The notes: a model not told the origin generated them from the sequence alone. Positions 24,583 to 34,906 are shown, numbered from the stretch's first letter. The stretch: DNA of 64,000 bases from Brachyspira hampsonii (GCF_001746205.1 NZ_MDCO01000001.1:71896-135895); one strand, 5' to 3'. A program made the numbers and translations.

Positions 24583-27174
24583 ATGAATGATAAAGAAAAA
24601 CAATTAAAAAAAATTTTTGAGAAAATAGAAAAATATAATGACGGAAAACATGATAATAAAATAATAAATTTATGCGATGAAGGTTTAAAAATTGACAGTA
24701 AAAATTCTAGATTATATTTTTATAAAGCTGGAGCATTACATAATTTAGGAGAATATGATAATAATTCAGATTATCATAATAAAGCAATAAAATATTTCAA
24801 TGATGTAATAAAATTTTTATCAGAAACAGAAAAAAATATTAAAAATAATTTACAAAAATTAGATTTATATAATATATATTCTCAAATATATAATAATATT
24901 GGAGCATCTTATTTACATTTAATTAATTATAATAAAGCTATTGAATATTTTAATAAATCTATAGAATATGGATTTATTAATGGAGGAGTTTATTATAATA
25001 AAGGAATTTGTAATTATCATATTGCTATAGAAAATAATAATGATTTAGATAGGTTTAAGTTAGCAATAGAAGATTTTAATAGAGCTAAAGAATTGGGATT
25101 TAATAGTAATAATATTTATTTCTTGAAAGGTTCATCTTATTTTCATTTAGGTTCAGTAAAAATTGATGATAGTATAGAGTATTTAAATAATGCTATAAAT
25201 AATTTTGAATTTTCAATTAATTTAGAGAATGATAATAAGGTAGAGGCATACTATAGAAAAGGATTATCCTATATGTATTTAGCTTTATATTCAAATAATA
25301 ATATAGAATATTTTGAAAAGTCTTTAGAAAATTTTAATATTGCAATAAATTATAATTTAACAAATGGAGAATACTATTATAATAGAGGATCTTGTTATTA
25401 TAATTTAGGATTTATAAATGCTGATAATTTTCAATTAGCCATTAATGATTATAATAAATCAATAGAATTAAATTTTAAAGATTATAAAGTATATTATAAT
25501 AGAGGGTTAGCATATAATTCATTAGGTTTATTAGAAAATAATAATATATATTTTGAAAAAGCTTTGCAGGATTTTTATAAATATATTAATTTTGATAAAA
25601 ATAATGCTGATGTATATTATAGGATAGGTATATCTCTTAATCAGTTAGAAAAGTATGATGAATCTTTATTAAATTTTGATAAAGCAATTTATCTTAATAT
25701 TAATGATGTTTTTTTATATTATTATATATTTTCATCTTATTTTAATTTGCAAAATTATGAAGAGGCTATAAGTAATATAAATCAATTTATAGAAAAAAAT
25801 TCTGATTCAGAAATAGGATATTTAAATAGAGCAATGAGTTATATTAATTTATATCTTAGAAAATATAAAAATTATGATGAGTATTACAGTATAATAGAAA
25901 AAGATTTTAATAAAACTATGGAATTAAAACCAAATGATGAGCTTATATATTCAAAAATAGGAGGATTATATTATACATTAGAAGATTATGAAAAATGTTT
26001 AAATATTTTTAGTAAAGTAATTAAATTAAATAAAGAAAATGATTCAGCTTACTATCATATTGGATTGTCTTATCATAAATTAAAAAATTATGATGAGGCT
26101 ATAAAAAATTACGAATTATCAGAACAATATTGTAAATATAATCATAATAAATTAAGTATACAAGATAAAAAAATAGAAAGTTTATTAAAACTAAGTAATA
26201 AAGAAAGTGAAATATGTAATATATACAACAATAATGTATTAGAGTTATATGAAGAATTTTATAATGAAATAATTTTTTATTCTTATGATTTTTTTAATAT
26301 TTCATCATCAATAACAGAAAATATATTATCATTAAAAAATAAAATAAATATAGATGAAAATAGTATTATAAAGAATAATAAAAAAATTATAAATAAAGCA
26401 ATTCAGGATAATTTTTATACTCAAAACTATTATTTTGAAATAAAAAATAATAGTTTATATAATTATACTAAGGTTAATAAAGATACTTTAAGAAGCATAT
26501 TAAATAATACTTTATGGTTCAGCAATACTAAAAATTTTAATGATCCTGTTGATCCTTATATAAGAAATTTTAGAAAAGAACAACAAAATAAATTTTATGA
26601 TTATTTATTAGATAAAATAAAAATAGCTTGTTTAACTACTCATAATGATAATACTTTAATGTGGAGTCATTATGCGGATAAACATCAAGGTATTTGTATA
26701 GAATATGATATAAATAAAATTTTCAATGAAAAAAATAATAAAATATTAATTAAGAAAATTAGTTACAATAATAAAATGATATCTTACGATACATTTATGA
26801 ATAAAGAAAGAAAATCAATAAATATGGTTTTAATAGATAATAAAACAATAGATAATATAACAGATTTATTTACTATAAAATCTAAAGAGTGGGAATACGA
26901 AGATGAATATCGTATACTCTTTTATGATGAAGAAAATAAAAATCGAAATGGAACACTTATTAATTTACCAATAAAAAGCATTTGTTTCGGGGTACAGACA
27001 TCAAAAGAGGATAAAGAGCTTGTGTATAATGTAGTTGAGTATATAAATAAAAAAAATAGAAATAAAAATGGTAAAAAATATAAAAGAATTAAACTGTATC
27101 AGGCTGAACTTGATGATAATGAGCTTTTTAAGATTAATATTAAGCCTTATAAACATGGAAATGAGGGTTTATAA
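24583..27174 (+). CDS. TPR protein with C-terminal DUF2971 domain
   Basis: 863 residues. Residues about 10-550 are TPR repeats, many spaced irregularly (YYNRGSCYYNLGF, YYNKGICNYHIA). Residues about 615-850 form a DUF2971 domain: LRSILNNTLWFSNTKNFNDP, then IACLTTHNDNTLMWSHYADKHQG and, after it, ICIEYD, EYEDEYRILFY and a final IKSICFGVQ. DUF2971 has no established function. The gene is strongly AT- and Asn-rich, more so than its neighbours. It stands alone between a divergent gene and a convergent MFS gene. Confidence 0.8.
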   Translation: MNDKEKQLKKIFEKIEKYNDGKHDNKIINLCDEGLKIDSKNSRLYFYKAGALHNLGEYDNNSDYHNKAIKYFNDVIKFLSETEKNIKNNLQKLDLYNIYSQIYNNIGASYLHLINYNKAIEYFNKSIEYGFINGGVYYNKGICNYHIAIENNNDLDRFKLAIEDFNRAKELGFNSNNIYFLKGSSYFHLGSVKIDDSIEYLNNAINNFEFSINLENDNKVEAYYRKGLSYMYLALYSNNNIEYFEKSLENFNIAINYNLTNGEYYYNRGSCYYNLGFINADNFQLAINDYNKSIELNFKDYKVYYNRGLAYNSLGLLENNNIYFEKALQDFYKYINFDKNNADVYYRIGISLNQLEKYDESLLNFDKAIYLNINDVFLYYYIFSSYFNLQNYEEAISNINQFIEKNSDSEIGYLNRAMSYINLYLRKYKNYDEYYSIIEKDFNKTMELKPNDELIYSKIGGLYYTLEDYEKCLNIFSKVIKLNKENDSAYYHIGLSYHKLKNYDEAIKNYELSEQYCKYNHNKLSIQDKKIESLLKLSNKESEICNIYNNNVLELYEEFYNEIIFYSYDFFNISSSITENILSLKNKINIDENSIIKNNKKIINKAIQDNFYTQNYYFEIKNNSLYNYTKVNKDTLRSILNNTLWFSNTKNFNDPVDPYIRNFRKEQQNKFYDYLLDKIKIACLTTHNDNTLMWSHYADKHQGICIEYDINKIFNEKNNKILIKKISYNNKMISYDTFMNKERKSINMVLIDNKTIDNITDLFTIKSKEWEYEDEYRILFYDEENKNRNGTLINLPIKSICFGVQTSKEDKELVYNVVEYINKKNRNKNGKKYKRIKLYQAELDDNELFKINIKPYKHGNEGL

Positions 27175-27186
27175 AATTTATATTTA

Positions 27187-28392
27187 TTAGATATTTTTAT
27201 CTATATATTTGTTGTCTATCTCATTTATCATCTTGTTAAATTTTTCTTTAAGCAAAGCAGTCCTTTTCTTCTGCCACATAGTATATATGGCTATAATGTA
27301 GCATATTAAAGATACGCTCATCATAAATAAAAACCCAACGAAATATGAGAAATTAGAAGCTAAATAGCCCATTACAAAAGGTATAAGCAAAGCAGCAACA
27401 CCTGTTAAAGCCTCATTAACAGCAACATTTCTAGGAGCATTGTCCTGATCCGCCAAAGCATAATAAAGCCCGAAGAAATATCCAAAACCGCTTACAAAAC
27501 CCAAAAACATAAATGCTATCAAAAATAACCAGAAATTCCTAGTGAATGTTATTAAAAGCAAAGCCGCAGGAGTAAGAAGACCTACTATAGTAAATATTCT
27601 CTTTTTCTCTAAAAATCTTAAATAAAAAGCAGATGATAAAGAACCTAAAGCCATAAAAGCAGATAAACTTCCAACTAGTAATGATGAATCAGCCTCAGAA
27701 AAACCAATTACATTTATTCCATAATCAAGAAACATAAACCTTAAAGTATGTAAAACCATAGCACCTACAAATATAACAAGCCAGCCTATATGCACTTTAT
27801 ATCTAGGAGCACGCATAAAAGGTATATTCCAATTTCTTTTTTTGTTGTTAGCCTTAAATCTCAAATGCCTTGAAAGATAAAATAGTATAAACATTATTAC
27901 GCTTACTGCTATAACAAAATAAAACCCCAATTTATAATCAAATTTATATATAAAACCTGTAATAGTCGGACCTACAGCAAACCCCAAAGACCAAGAGAAT
28001 ATAAATAAAGCTCCGCTTAATGTAACAGGCAAATCCTTTGATACTACATCTAGTGAAGACTGAAAGCATACAAAAAATATAGTAGCACAGCATCCGTATA
28101 AAAATGAATAAAATAAAGACATCTCAGGAGGAAGAAATATTAAACATGCTGCTGCAATAATAAGCTGAAGTACTGCTTCAATATATATTAAATTGGTATA
28201 ATATTTCTTTTGTATTTTGATGCGTGAGAAAGTACCAGCAGTGAGCATCATACCCATACCATAAGAAACTCCAAGTAACGATACAAAAAAAGGGCTAGCT
28301 CCTGATATAGAAGCGTTTATAACTAAAACTGTGCTGAATATGCTTGAACATAAGTAAAGCAGAAACGGCATAGAATATACCAATATAGTCAT
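27187..28392 (-). CDS. Major facilitator superfamily transporter
   Basis: 401 residues with about twelve hydrophobic segments in two halves joined by a basic loop near residue 180-195 (SRHLRFKANNKKRNW). The pattern of small and hydrophobic residues, and the cytoplasmic GVSYGMGM.. and GCCATIFF.. segments, fit MFS sugar or drug carriers. The substrate is unknown. The gene ends 12 bp from the stop of the TPR-DUF2971 gene, convergently, with no separate terminator visible. Confidence 0.75.
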   Translation of the reverse strand: MTILVYSMPFLLYLCSSIFSTVLVINASISGASPFFVSLLGVSYGMGMMLTAGTFSRIKIQKKYYTNLIYIEAVLQLIIAAACLIFLPPEMSLFYSFLYGCCATIFFVCFQSSLDVVSKDLPVTLSGALFIFSWSLGFAVGPTITGFIYKFDYKLGFYFVIAVSVIMFILFYLSRHLRFKANNKKRNWNIPFMRAPRYKVHIGWLVIFVGAMVLHTLRFMFLDYGINVIGFSEADSSLLVGSLSAFMALGSLSSAFYLRFLEKKRIFTIVGLLTPAALLLITFTRNFWLFLIAFMFLGFVSGFGYFFGLYYALADQDNAPRNVAVNEALTGVAALLIPFVMGYLASNFSYFVGFLFMMSVSLICYIIAIYTMWQKKRTALLKEKFNKMINEIDNKYIDKNI

Positions 28393-28688
28393 TATTATTC
28401 ATTCCTAACAATTATTATTTTAATGATGAGATATTATATATATTATTTATAAAAAATGTATAATATTTTGTAATTTTTTTATTAATTTGTTTATAATTTT
28501 TCATGTACTTACTATTGTTTTTTAATCTAATAATAATTTTCTAGTATATGAAAATATTTTTTCATTATATATTCTGTTATTTGTATCGTAATAAATAATG
28601 TTGATTTTACACTATGAATATGTTTCAAAGTTAGTAAAACTCCATAATAAAATTATAACTATATATATTAAAACAAGTATAATATTTT
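28393..28688. other. Intergenic AT-rich gap
   Basis: 296 bp of AT-rich sequence between two minus-strand genes. It presumably contains the promoter of the MFS gene. I see no repeat arm, RNA gene or ORF. Confidence 0.4.
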
Positions 28689-29399
28689 TTAATGAATTAT
28701 GTTATACACAATATTAATATTAATATCTTCATAATTTATATTATTTGGATATGGAGCATAATAATACTTGCCGTCTTTATTTTGAAAATTTAAATATGAA
28801 GGATTCAACATGATACATATTTTTCCAGAAGTTGAAGGAGATTCAATCACCTCAAAAGTTTTCTCTCCTGAAAATGTACTACTTATAGTATTTATATACT
28901 GTCCTTGAGAATCATAAACATTTCTAGTTACTTTTATTTCTTTTACAATAACTATTTCATCAAGTTTCATATTTTTATTATCAATTTCAAACCAAGTATT
29001 AATATAGATTTTTCCGTTATAGCTATATGAATACTCTTCTAAACTTGATACTAATATATTTTTATAAGTGAATATTATATAAGCAATACTTCCTGATAAT
29101 TGACTTTCTAATGGAGTTATTGATGTTATATATCCTCTTTCATCTTTCTCAGTAACAGAAGGAATATCATTAGTAACAGAAGTGGTTTTATTAACCTGAA
29201 TAATTTTAGCAGAAGTTACATATACATGTTTGTCATTAACTGTATAAATAGGTCCGAAATTTATTTTTTCATTTGCTCTTACATTAGCTCTGCTAGTCCA
29301 ATCGCTGCCGGTTTCAACAATATATTCAATAGGTCTTGTTATATTATCCTTACAGCCTATTGCTAATACTGAAATTATTGTTATAAATAATATTTTCAT
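28689..29399 (-). CDS. Lipoprotein of unknown function (236 residues)
   Basis: Starts with a short lipoprotein signal ending in VLAIGC (Cys about 16). The body is beta-rich with Thr/Ser/Tyr stretches (YIVETGSDWTSRANV, YSYNGKIYINTWFEI), consistent with an envelope-exposed domain. No family is recognised. It stands alone, with a long AT-rich gap upstream holding possible gene remnants. Confidence 0.65.
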   Translation of the reverse strand: MKILFITIISVLAIGCKDNITRPIEYIVETGSDWTSRANVRANEKINFGPIYTVNDKHVYVTSAKIIQVNKTTSVTNDIPSVTEKDERGYITSITPLESQLSGSIAYIIFTYKNILVSSLEEYSYSYNGKIYINTWFEIDNKNMKLDEIVIVKEIKVTRNVYDSQGQYINTISSTFSGEKTFEVIESPSTSGKICIMLNPSYLNFQNKDGKYYYAPYPNNINYEDININIVYNIIH

Positions 29400-29427
29400 A
29401 ATATATACCTTTTAAATAAATAATTTA

Positions 29428-29520
29428 TTAAATATATTTTCCTTTAGCTTCTACAATAGTTTCTTCTTTAGAAGAATCATTATGATATAAAACTAATTTA
29501 CTTTTCTCTGTTATTATTTG
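29428..29520 (-). pseudogene. Possible gene remnant, C-terminal 30 codons
   Basis: A minus-strand frame reading ITEKSKLVLYHNDSSKEE then TIVEAKGKYI and a stop. It looks protein-like but has a stop immediately upstream (29521-29523) and no start, suggesting a decayed gene. This is weak evidence from codon appearance only. Confidence 0.25.
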
Positions 29521-29964
29521 TTAAGAGCACTGCTTTTTTATATTATGATTCTATACCATAAGGATCAACTATGAATATGAACAATAATATTCAGGTTTTG
29601 TCAGTTCTGAAAGCTGATAATGATATTACATTTATTAATAATAACTTTTTTAATTATTTCTACTTTTTTTAATATCTTTATTATAGTATATAATTAATAA
29701 TATTACAATATTTAATACTTTTTAGTTAAGGAATCTGCATTTTCTTATTTTAACGAAAAAAAAATATATATATATATATTTTTTTTTATACTTTACAAAA
29801 TAATCAATAATTTTACAATATATAAATAAAATTACATAATGTATTGATTTATATTGATTAATTTTATAAAATAAGTTCTATTATTTTATTGTTAAAACTT
29901 GATAATTCAATAAATAAAATAGTTTGACCGATAATAAATTAAATTAATTGTTAGGCTTTTAATT
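29521..29964. other. AT-rich gap with a long A/TA/T palindrome
   Basis: No convincing gene. A run of A residues, alternating TA and a run of T residues (29756-29788) forms a perfect low-complexity palindrome that could extrude or act as a weak terminator. A promoter for the downstream lipoprotein gene presumably lies near 29900-29950. Confidence 0.4.
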
Positions 29965-30390
29965 ATGTATAAAATTTATTCTGCATCTATAATAATAATC
30001 TTATTTATTATATCTTGTAATAATAAAAAGTTGGAAAGTAAACAATACAGACTTAATATTGCAGAAACAAATGAAGTAATAGATATAAAAAGCAGAAGTT
30101 TTGATGGAATAAGCTTAATAAAAAACAGTTCATTTACAGCATATCCTAATATCACAATAAATGAACTTATATCCCCTTTTACTTCTGTAGAATGGCAGGA
30201 TTTCATATCAGAAGATGATTATAATCGCTATATAGATATAGTAGCAAGATATGATACCAATGAATATATAATACAGTTTCAGATAACAGATCAATACAGA
30301 TGGGAATTGTATGCATTTGAAATAAATAAAACTCCATACACTATAGATATAGCAGCAAGTGAGTTATATAAATTGTATACAAATAAATAA
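29965..30390 (+). CDS. Small lipoprotein of unknown function (141 residues)
   Basis: Signal MYKIYSASIIIILFIISC, with the lipobox Cys near residue 18. The mature part is about 120 residues, with conserved-looking Tyr/Trp-rich segments (SVEWQDFISEDDYNRYIDIV, DQYRWELYAFEINKTPYTID) suggesting a compact alpha/beta fold. No family is recognised. It shares a bidirectional terminator with the convergent lipoprotein gene. Confidence 0.65.
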   Translation: MYKIYSASIIIILFIISCNNKKLESKQYRLNIAETNEVIDIKSRSFDGISLIKNSSFTAYPNITINELISPFTSVEWQDFISEDDYNRYIDIVARYDTNEYIIQFQITDQYRWELYAFEINKTPYTIDIAASELYKLYTNK

Positions 30391-30407
30391 AATAATTTTA
30401 TAATTAT

Positions 30408-30438
30408 AAAAAAAGCCGATTTTTTAATCAGCTTTTTT
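30408..30438. terminator. Bidirectional terminator between convergent lipoprotein genes
   Basis: AAAAAAGCCGATT paired with AATCAGCTTTTTT (one bulge), with A and T tracts on the two sides so that it can act on both strands. Confidence 0.7.
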
Positions 30439-30460
30439 AATTCAGTATAGCATTCAATTA

Positions 30461-30997
30461 TCAATTAAATGCCAAAGATATACTTCCTCTTTTTATATCT
30501 ATAGGACCTGCTATATTTCTGGATAATTTTATTTGAATAGATAAACTTCTGTCTATATCATTACCTGTAGTCCAATCATTTTTCTGAGGCTCAAATATTC
30601 CTACAATGGTTCCTGTTCCTGTTCTTTTACCTAAGAATATTTTTACATCATAATATGTAACAACTATGCCTTTGGTACCATTAATTGTTTCTTCTGTAAC
30701 TTTTAAAGGTGCTACCAATGATGATTTTTTTATATCGGCTTCTGTCATATTCTGAACATCTTTTCCGCCTATTACATAATAGATTTTTTCATTTATTTCT
30801 ACAGCTTGAATTTCTTTATCTGCTCCGTAAACTGTAACTTTCATTTTTGGAGTATCTTCTCTAGTTATAGTATCTTCTTTTTTATCTTCATTAGTTGTAT
30901 TATCTTTTGTAAGAGTATTATTATCTTTAGACTGCATAGTTGCACATCCGACAAGTATAGTTATCAACCCAGCAACAATAAAAAATTTTTTTAACAT
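30461..30997 (-). CDS. Lipoprotein of unknown function (178 residues)
   Basis: Lipoprotein signal MLKKFFIVAGLITILVGC, then a Lys/Asp/Thr-rich linker (residues about 22-50) and a beta-rich domain (KMKVTVYGADKEIQAVEI, YVIGGKDVQNMTEADI). The end, GSISLAFN, resembles a final beta strand. No family is recognised. It stands alone between a convergent lipoprotein gene and a divergent aldo/keto reductase gene. Confidence 0.65.
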   Translation of the reverse strand: MLKKFFIVAGLITILVGCATMQSKDNNTLTKDNTTNEDKKEDTITREDTPKMKVTVYGADKEIQAVEINEKIYYVIGGKDVQNMTEADIKKSSLVAPLKVTEETINGTKGIVVTYYDVKIFLGKRTGTGTIVGIFEPQKNDWTTGNDIDRSLSIQIKLSRNIAGPIDIKRGSISLAFN

Positions 30998-31152
30998 GAT
31001 ACCTCCGCAAGTATTTTATTTAAACTCAATACCGTTAAAACTATCGGAAACTATTTTCGTAATATTAAATATTTTTTTTACATTTTATACTTGAATAATA
31101 TAATAATAAATCTATAATATATAATTATTCCTCTATTAAAAGGACTATAAAA

Positions 31153-32139
31153 ATGCAAATTTCTGAAAATAGATATGATAATATTATATATAATAGATGC
31201 GGTAAAAGCGGATTAAAACTTCCTATAGTTTCTTTAGGGCTTTGGCATAATTTCGGTGAGAACTGCGATTATAATAATATGAAGGATATGATAAAAACAG
31301 CTTTTGATAATGGGATAACACATTTTGATTTAGCTAATAATTACGGTCCGCCTTATGGCTCTGCTGAAATCAGTATGGGAAAAATATTAAATGACGGATT
31401 AAATAAATATAGAGATGAGCTTATAATAAGCACTAAAGCTGGTTATGATATGTGGAAAGGACCTTATGGAGATTGGGGCAGTAAGAAGTATTTAATAGCA
31501 AGCATCAATCAAAGTTTGAAAAGATTAGGGCTTGAATATGTTGATATATTTTACCATCATAGAATGGATCCTGAGACTCCTCTCGAAGAAACTATTGAGG
31601 CATTAACTAGAATAGTAAAGAGCGGCAAAGCTTTATATGCTGGACTTTCAAATTATGATGGCTCTACAATGGAAAAAGCCTCTAAATTACTTTATATGGC
31701 AAATGTACCATTCATTATAAATCAAAACAGATATTCTATATTTGACAGAACTATAGAAAATAACGGATTAAAATTAAAAGCTAAAAAATTGGGTAAAGGT
31801 ATAATAGCATATAGCCCATTAGCTCAGGGATTATTAACAGATAAATATTTAAATGGTATTCCTAAAGACAGCAGAATAGCAGCTGACGGCAGATATTTAA
31901 AGCAAGATTCTATAACAAGAAAAAGATTAGAGCAAATTAAAAACCTTAATGATTTAGCAAAGGAAAGAGGTGAAAGTTTGGCACAAATGGCTTTAAGGTG
32001 GGTATTAAAAGATGAAGAGGTTACAAGTGTTTTGATAGGTGCTTCAAAGCCTAGCCAAATAATAGAAAACCTAAAAATCATAAATAAAATGCCTATCACC
32101 GATGATGAATTAAGAAAGATTGATGATTTCAGTTTATGA
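31153..32139 (+). CDS. Aldo/keto reductase, YghZ/Gpr-like
   Basis: NADPH-dependent carbonyl reductase; the closest known type is L-glyceraldehyde-3-phosphate reductase YghZ. The 328-residue protein has the tetrad elements: Asp and Tyr in THFDLANNYGPPYGSAE, Lys in IISTKAGYDMW and His in DIFYHHRMD. The GDWGSKKYLIASINQSLKRLGLEYVD stretch and the C-terminal VLIGASKPSQI cofactor loop are typical. The YghZ-specific YNRCGKSGLKLP start is present. It is monocistronic and followed by a palindromic element. Confidence 0.85.
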   Translation: MQISENRYDNIIYNRCGKSGLKLPIVSLGLWHNFGENCDYNNMKDMIKTAFDNGITHFDLANNYGPPYGSAEISMGKILNDGLNKYRDELIISTKAGYDMWKGPYGDWGSKKYLIASINQSLKRLGLEYVDIFYHHRMDPETPLEETIEALTRIVKSGKALYAGLSNYDGSTMEKASKLLYMANVPFIINQNRYSIFDRTIENNGLKLKAKKLGKGIIAYSPLAQGLLTDKYLNGIPKDSRIAADGRYLKQDSITRKRLEQIKNLNDLAKERGESLAQMALRWVLKDEEVTSVLIGASKPSQIIENLKIINKMPITDDELRKIDDFSL

Positions 32140-32164
32140 TACCAATTATATATATTAATTTTTT

Positions 32165-32363
32165 AACGCACGGTAAATTACTTTATTAATATAATAAAAA
32201 TAAATTTTTATTATATGACTCTATGCTGAAAATTCATTCACCGTGCGGTATGTAATTTATAATTTAAAAAAATCTTGGGCGGGCATGCTTTTATAATTTA
32301 AATTATAAAAAATTATTGGTAAAGAATTTCTAATTAAAGCAGCAAATATAAAGGGCGGGTTTT
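32165..32363. repeat. Nested palindromic element, partial copy (NPE-3)
   Basis: Inner AACGCACGGTAAA (32165-32177), inner partner CATTCACCGTGCGGT (32235-32249), middle CTTGGGCGGGCATGC (32274-32288) and outer TATAAAGGGCGGG (32347-32359). The left outer and left middle arms are missing. The middle arm is the CATGC variant, followed by TTTTATAATTT as in the left middle arm of NPE-2. It ends 26 bp before the malic-enzyme promoter. Confidence 0.8.
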
Positions 32364-32388
32364 CAAAATAATTTAAAAAATAAAAAAA

Positions 32389-32415
32389 TTGACAAAATTA
32401 TATTGTTTATATAAT
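32389..32415 (+). promoter_or_regulatory. Promoter of the malic enzyme gene
   Basis: TTGACA (32389-32394), a short 15-bp spacer and TATAAT (32410-32415). AAGGAAA at 32442-32448 is the ribosome-binding site for the ATG at 32455. Confidence 0.65.
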
Positions 32416-32454
32416 ATTACTCATAAATCATACAAAATATATAAGGAAATATTT

Positions 32455-33741
32455 ATGTCAGATAAATTGAAAATTAAAGCATTGGAATATCATTCTAAAG
32501 GAAAGGCTGGAAAGATAGAAGTTATAGCCACAAAGCCATGTAAAACGGCTGATGATTTATCTTTAGCATATACTCCTGGAGTAGCTAAACCTGTACTTGA
32601 AATAGCTGAAAATCCTAATGAAGCTTATAAATACACTTCAAAAGGAAATTTAGTAGCAGTTATTTCAAATGGAACTGCAATACTTGGTTTAGGAGATAGG
32701 GGAGCTTTAGCCTCAAAACCTGTTATGGAAGGAAAGGGAATATTATTCAAACGCTTTGCTGATATTGATGTATTTGATATAGAGATAAATGAAAAAGACC
32801 CAGATAAAATTATAGACATAGTAAAATCATTAGAGCCTACTTTCGGAGGAATTAATCTTGAAGATATAAAAGCTCCTGAATGCTTTAAAATAGAAAAAAC
32901 ATTAATAGAAAAATGTAATATTCCTGTTTTTCATGATGATCAGCATGGTACCGCTATAATATGCTCTGCTGCTTTGATTAATGCTTTGGAAATTGCCAAT
33001 ATAGATAGGAAAAATGCTAAGATAGTGTTTAATGGTGCAGGTTCGGCTGGTATTTCATGTGCTAAAATGTTTGTAGCATTGGGTGTGCCTAGAGAGAATA
33101 TCATTATGTGCGATAGTAAAGGTGTCATTACTAAAGATAGAATAGAATCAGTTACTGAAGAGAAAAGAGAATTTGCAACTGATTTAAAAGTAAAAACTTT
33201 AGAAGAAGCTATGAAAGGAGCCAATGTTTTTGCCGGACTTTCTGTTGCTGACTGCGTTACTGAAGATATGGTAAAATCTATGGCTAAAAATCCAATAATA
33301 TTTGCAATGGCTAATCCTAACCCTGAAATACAATATGAAAAAGCTATAGCTATAAGAGATGATTTGATTATGGCTACAGGAAGAAGTGATTATCCTAATC
33401 AGATTAACAATGTATTAGGTTTTCCTTTCATATTCAGAGGGGCTTTGGATGTGAAGGCAAAAGCTATATCAGAAAAAATGAAAATGGCTGCTTCATTAGC
33501 TTTGGCTGCCCTTGCTAAAGAAAAAGTTCCTGAAGAAATTTTCAAAGCTTATGGTAATACTAATTTTGAATATGGTAAAAATTATATAGTACCTAAACCT
33601 TTTGACCCTAGGGTTATTGAATGGGTATCGCCTGCTGTTGCTAAGGCTGCTTGTGATGAGGGGATTGCTAGAGATCCTATTTATGATTTTGAAAAATATA
33701 GGGCTTCTCTAAAAGATAGAATGAAAAAATATTGGGAATAA
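32455..33741 (+). CDS. NAD(P)-dependent malic enzyme (oxaloacetate-decarboxylating type)
   Basis: Oxidatively decarboxylates malate to pyruvate. The start at 32455 has AAGGAAA at the right distance and begins the conserved region; an earlier ATG at 32389 overlaps the promoter. 428 residues is typical of the short bacterial form. Motifs are YTPGVAKPVLEI, ISNGTAILGLGDRG, GKGILFKRFADIDVFDIEI, EDIKAPECFKIE with FHDDQHGTA (metal and substrate site) and the Rossmann loop FNGAGSAGISCAK. PTA-domain fusion is absent. Confidence 0.92.
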   Translation: MSDKLKIKALEYHSKGKAGKIEVIATKPCKTADDLSLAYTPGVAKPVLEIAENPNEAYKYTSKGNLVAVISNGTAILGLGDRGALASKPVMEGKGILFKRFADIDVFDIEINEKDPDKIIDIVKSLEPTFGGINLEDIKAPECFKIEKTLIEKCNIPVFHDDQHGTAIICSAALINALEIANIDRKNAKIVFNGAGSAGISCAKMFVALGVPRENIIMCDSKGVITKDRIESVTEEKREFATDLKVKTLEEAMKGANVFAGLSVADCVTEDMVKSMAKNPIIFAMANPNPEIQYEKAIAIRDDLIMATGRSDYPNQINNVLGFPFIFRGALDVKAKAISEKMKMAASLALAALAKEKVPEEIFKAYGNTNFEYGKNYIVPKPFDPRVIEWVSPAVAKAACDEGIARDPIYDFEKYRASLKDRMKKYWE

Positions 33742-33764
33742 TTTTTTAATAATAAAATTTATTT

Positions 33765-33802
33765 GGGCTTTACTTTTATTTAATAAAGGTAGAGCCTTTT
33801 TT
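33765..33802 (+). terminator. Rho-independent terminator of the malic enzyme gene
   Basis: GGGCTTTACTTTTATT paired imperfectly with AAAGGTAGAGCC, then a T run. Confidence 0.7.
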
Positions 33803-34065
33803 AATTTGAACATCTCTATTTTATAATATAAATTATTTTATTAATTCATTTATATTATAAATCAATTAACGGTCATTCAATAATAATACTTGGTTTGGTA
33901 TTAGCCGTATGAACTTTCCGAATCGTAATACTATTCATTATATGAAGAACAATGTAAATTCGGTATAATATATACTAATTACAAAATATTTGAAAATGTT
34001 AATTCAAGAACTAAAATAATAACAAATTAAAAATGATCAATAGTAATTAAAGTGTTAAAATTTAA
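33803..34065. other. Intergenic stretch without recognisable features
   Basis: AT-rich sequence with a few less AT-rich patches near 33880-33960. No ORF, tRNA or repeat arm found. Confidence 0.4.
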
Positions 34066-34271
34066 TTACATTTTCCCACCCTTTATATTTTTTATGTTAT
34101 TTGTAATTTTTGTACTATATTTCTTTTGTGCTTTAAACTGTTATTATAACACCCGCCCAAGATGTATTGAAATTTTTTACTTTATTCAACGCACGAATAG
34201 AAAAATTAAAAATACAGATTTAGTTAAAATTCAAATTTTATTATATTAAAAAATTTCATTTACCGTGCGTT
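34066..34271. repeat. Nested palindromic element, partial copy (NPE-4)
   Basis: Outer TTACATTTTCCCACCCTTTAT (34066-34086), middle TAACACCCGCCCAAG (34147-34161), inner AACGCACG (34188-34195) and inner partner CATTTACCGTGCGTT (34257-34271). Right middle and outer arms are missing, so this copy is the left two thirds. Arm spacing agrees with the full copies. The 65-codon reading frame across it is an accidental consequence of the AT-rich sequence. Confidence 0.8.
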
Positions 34272-34794
34272 TAATAATTTATTATAATCTAATAATATTA
34301 TTGACATTAAATAAAATAGAAATAATATTTAAATTATGAAACTTGTTATTGAATAGAGCTCCAGCAATATTTTTTATTTGTTGTTTGTGGCATACTAAAA
34401 ACATTATTCTATAGTTATTTATAGTTTTTCAATTTATTTAGCATGCATTTGTTTTTAGTTTAAATTCAAGGAAAGTTTTATGTATTTAATAAAATTTTCA
34501 TTTATACTATTTATTTCAAATATACTTCAATATCTATATGTATTATAGATATAATATTTATTTTTCATATAGTAAAAAGATTATATCTATATTTCATAAT
34601 GTATTTGTCTTCTATTAATTCTTTTATAGATTCAATTATTTTTAAAGTGATATTATATATGTATTGGTGCTATTGGAATATATATTTCTATGGCTGTATA
34701 AAGTGTTTTACAATCTGTTATAGATATAATTTCTTTTTTAATGTTTATAAAAAATAATAAATTAAACGAATAACTGAAGATACAGAGTTTTAAT
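34272..34794. other. Decayed region with possible minus-strand gene remnants
   Basis: No intact gene. On the minus strand, short open pieces such as ITDCKTLYTAIEIYIP (near 34690-34735) and IESIKELIEDKYIMKYRYN (near 34570-34645) look protein-like but are interrupted by stops and frame changes. This is a guess at a dead gene from codon appearance only. Confidence 0.25.
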
Positions 34795-34833
34795 AAAAAA
34801 GCGTATATTATTTTTATATACATATACGCTTTT
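34795..34833. terminator. Strong hairpin, probable terminator
   Basis: AAAAGCGTATAT paired with ATATACGCTTTT, with A and T tracts on both sides. On the minus strand it lies about 75 bp beyond the stop of the 51-residue gene and could terminate it. Confidence 0.65.
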
Positions 34834-34906
34834 ATCTTTTTATATCATATTAAAGCTCTATTAATATTTTTATTTATCAAAAAAAATAATAAATTTTTAA
34901 TAACAT

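Noticed and set aside
24583-27174. Describing the TPR-DUF2971 gene as a known anti-phage defence system
   Set aside because: No effector partner or defence neighbours are present and DUF2971 has no established activity, so this would be speculation.
34052-34249. 65-residue plus-strand reading frame
   Set aside because: It lies entirely within partial element NPE-4 or its immediate flank and has no ribosome-binding site or protein-like composition.
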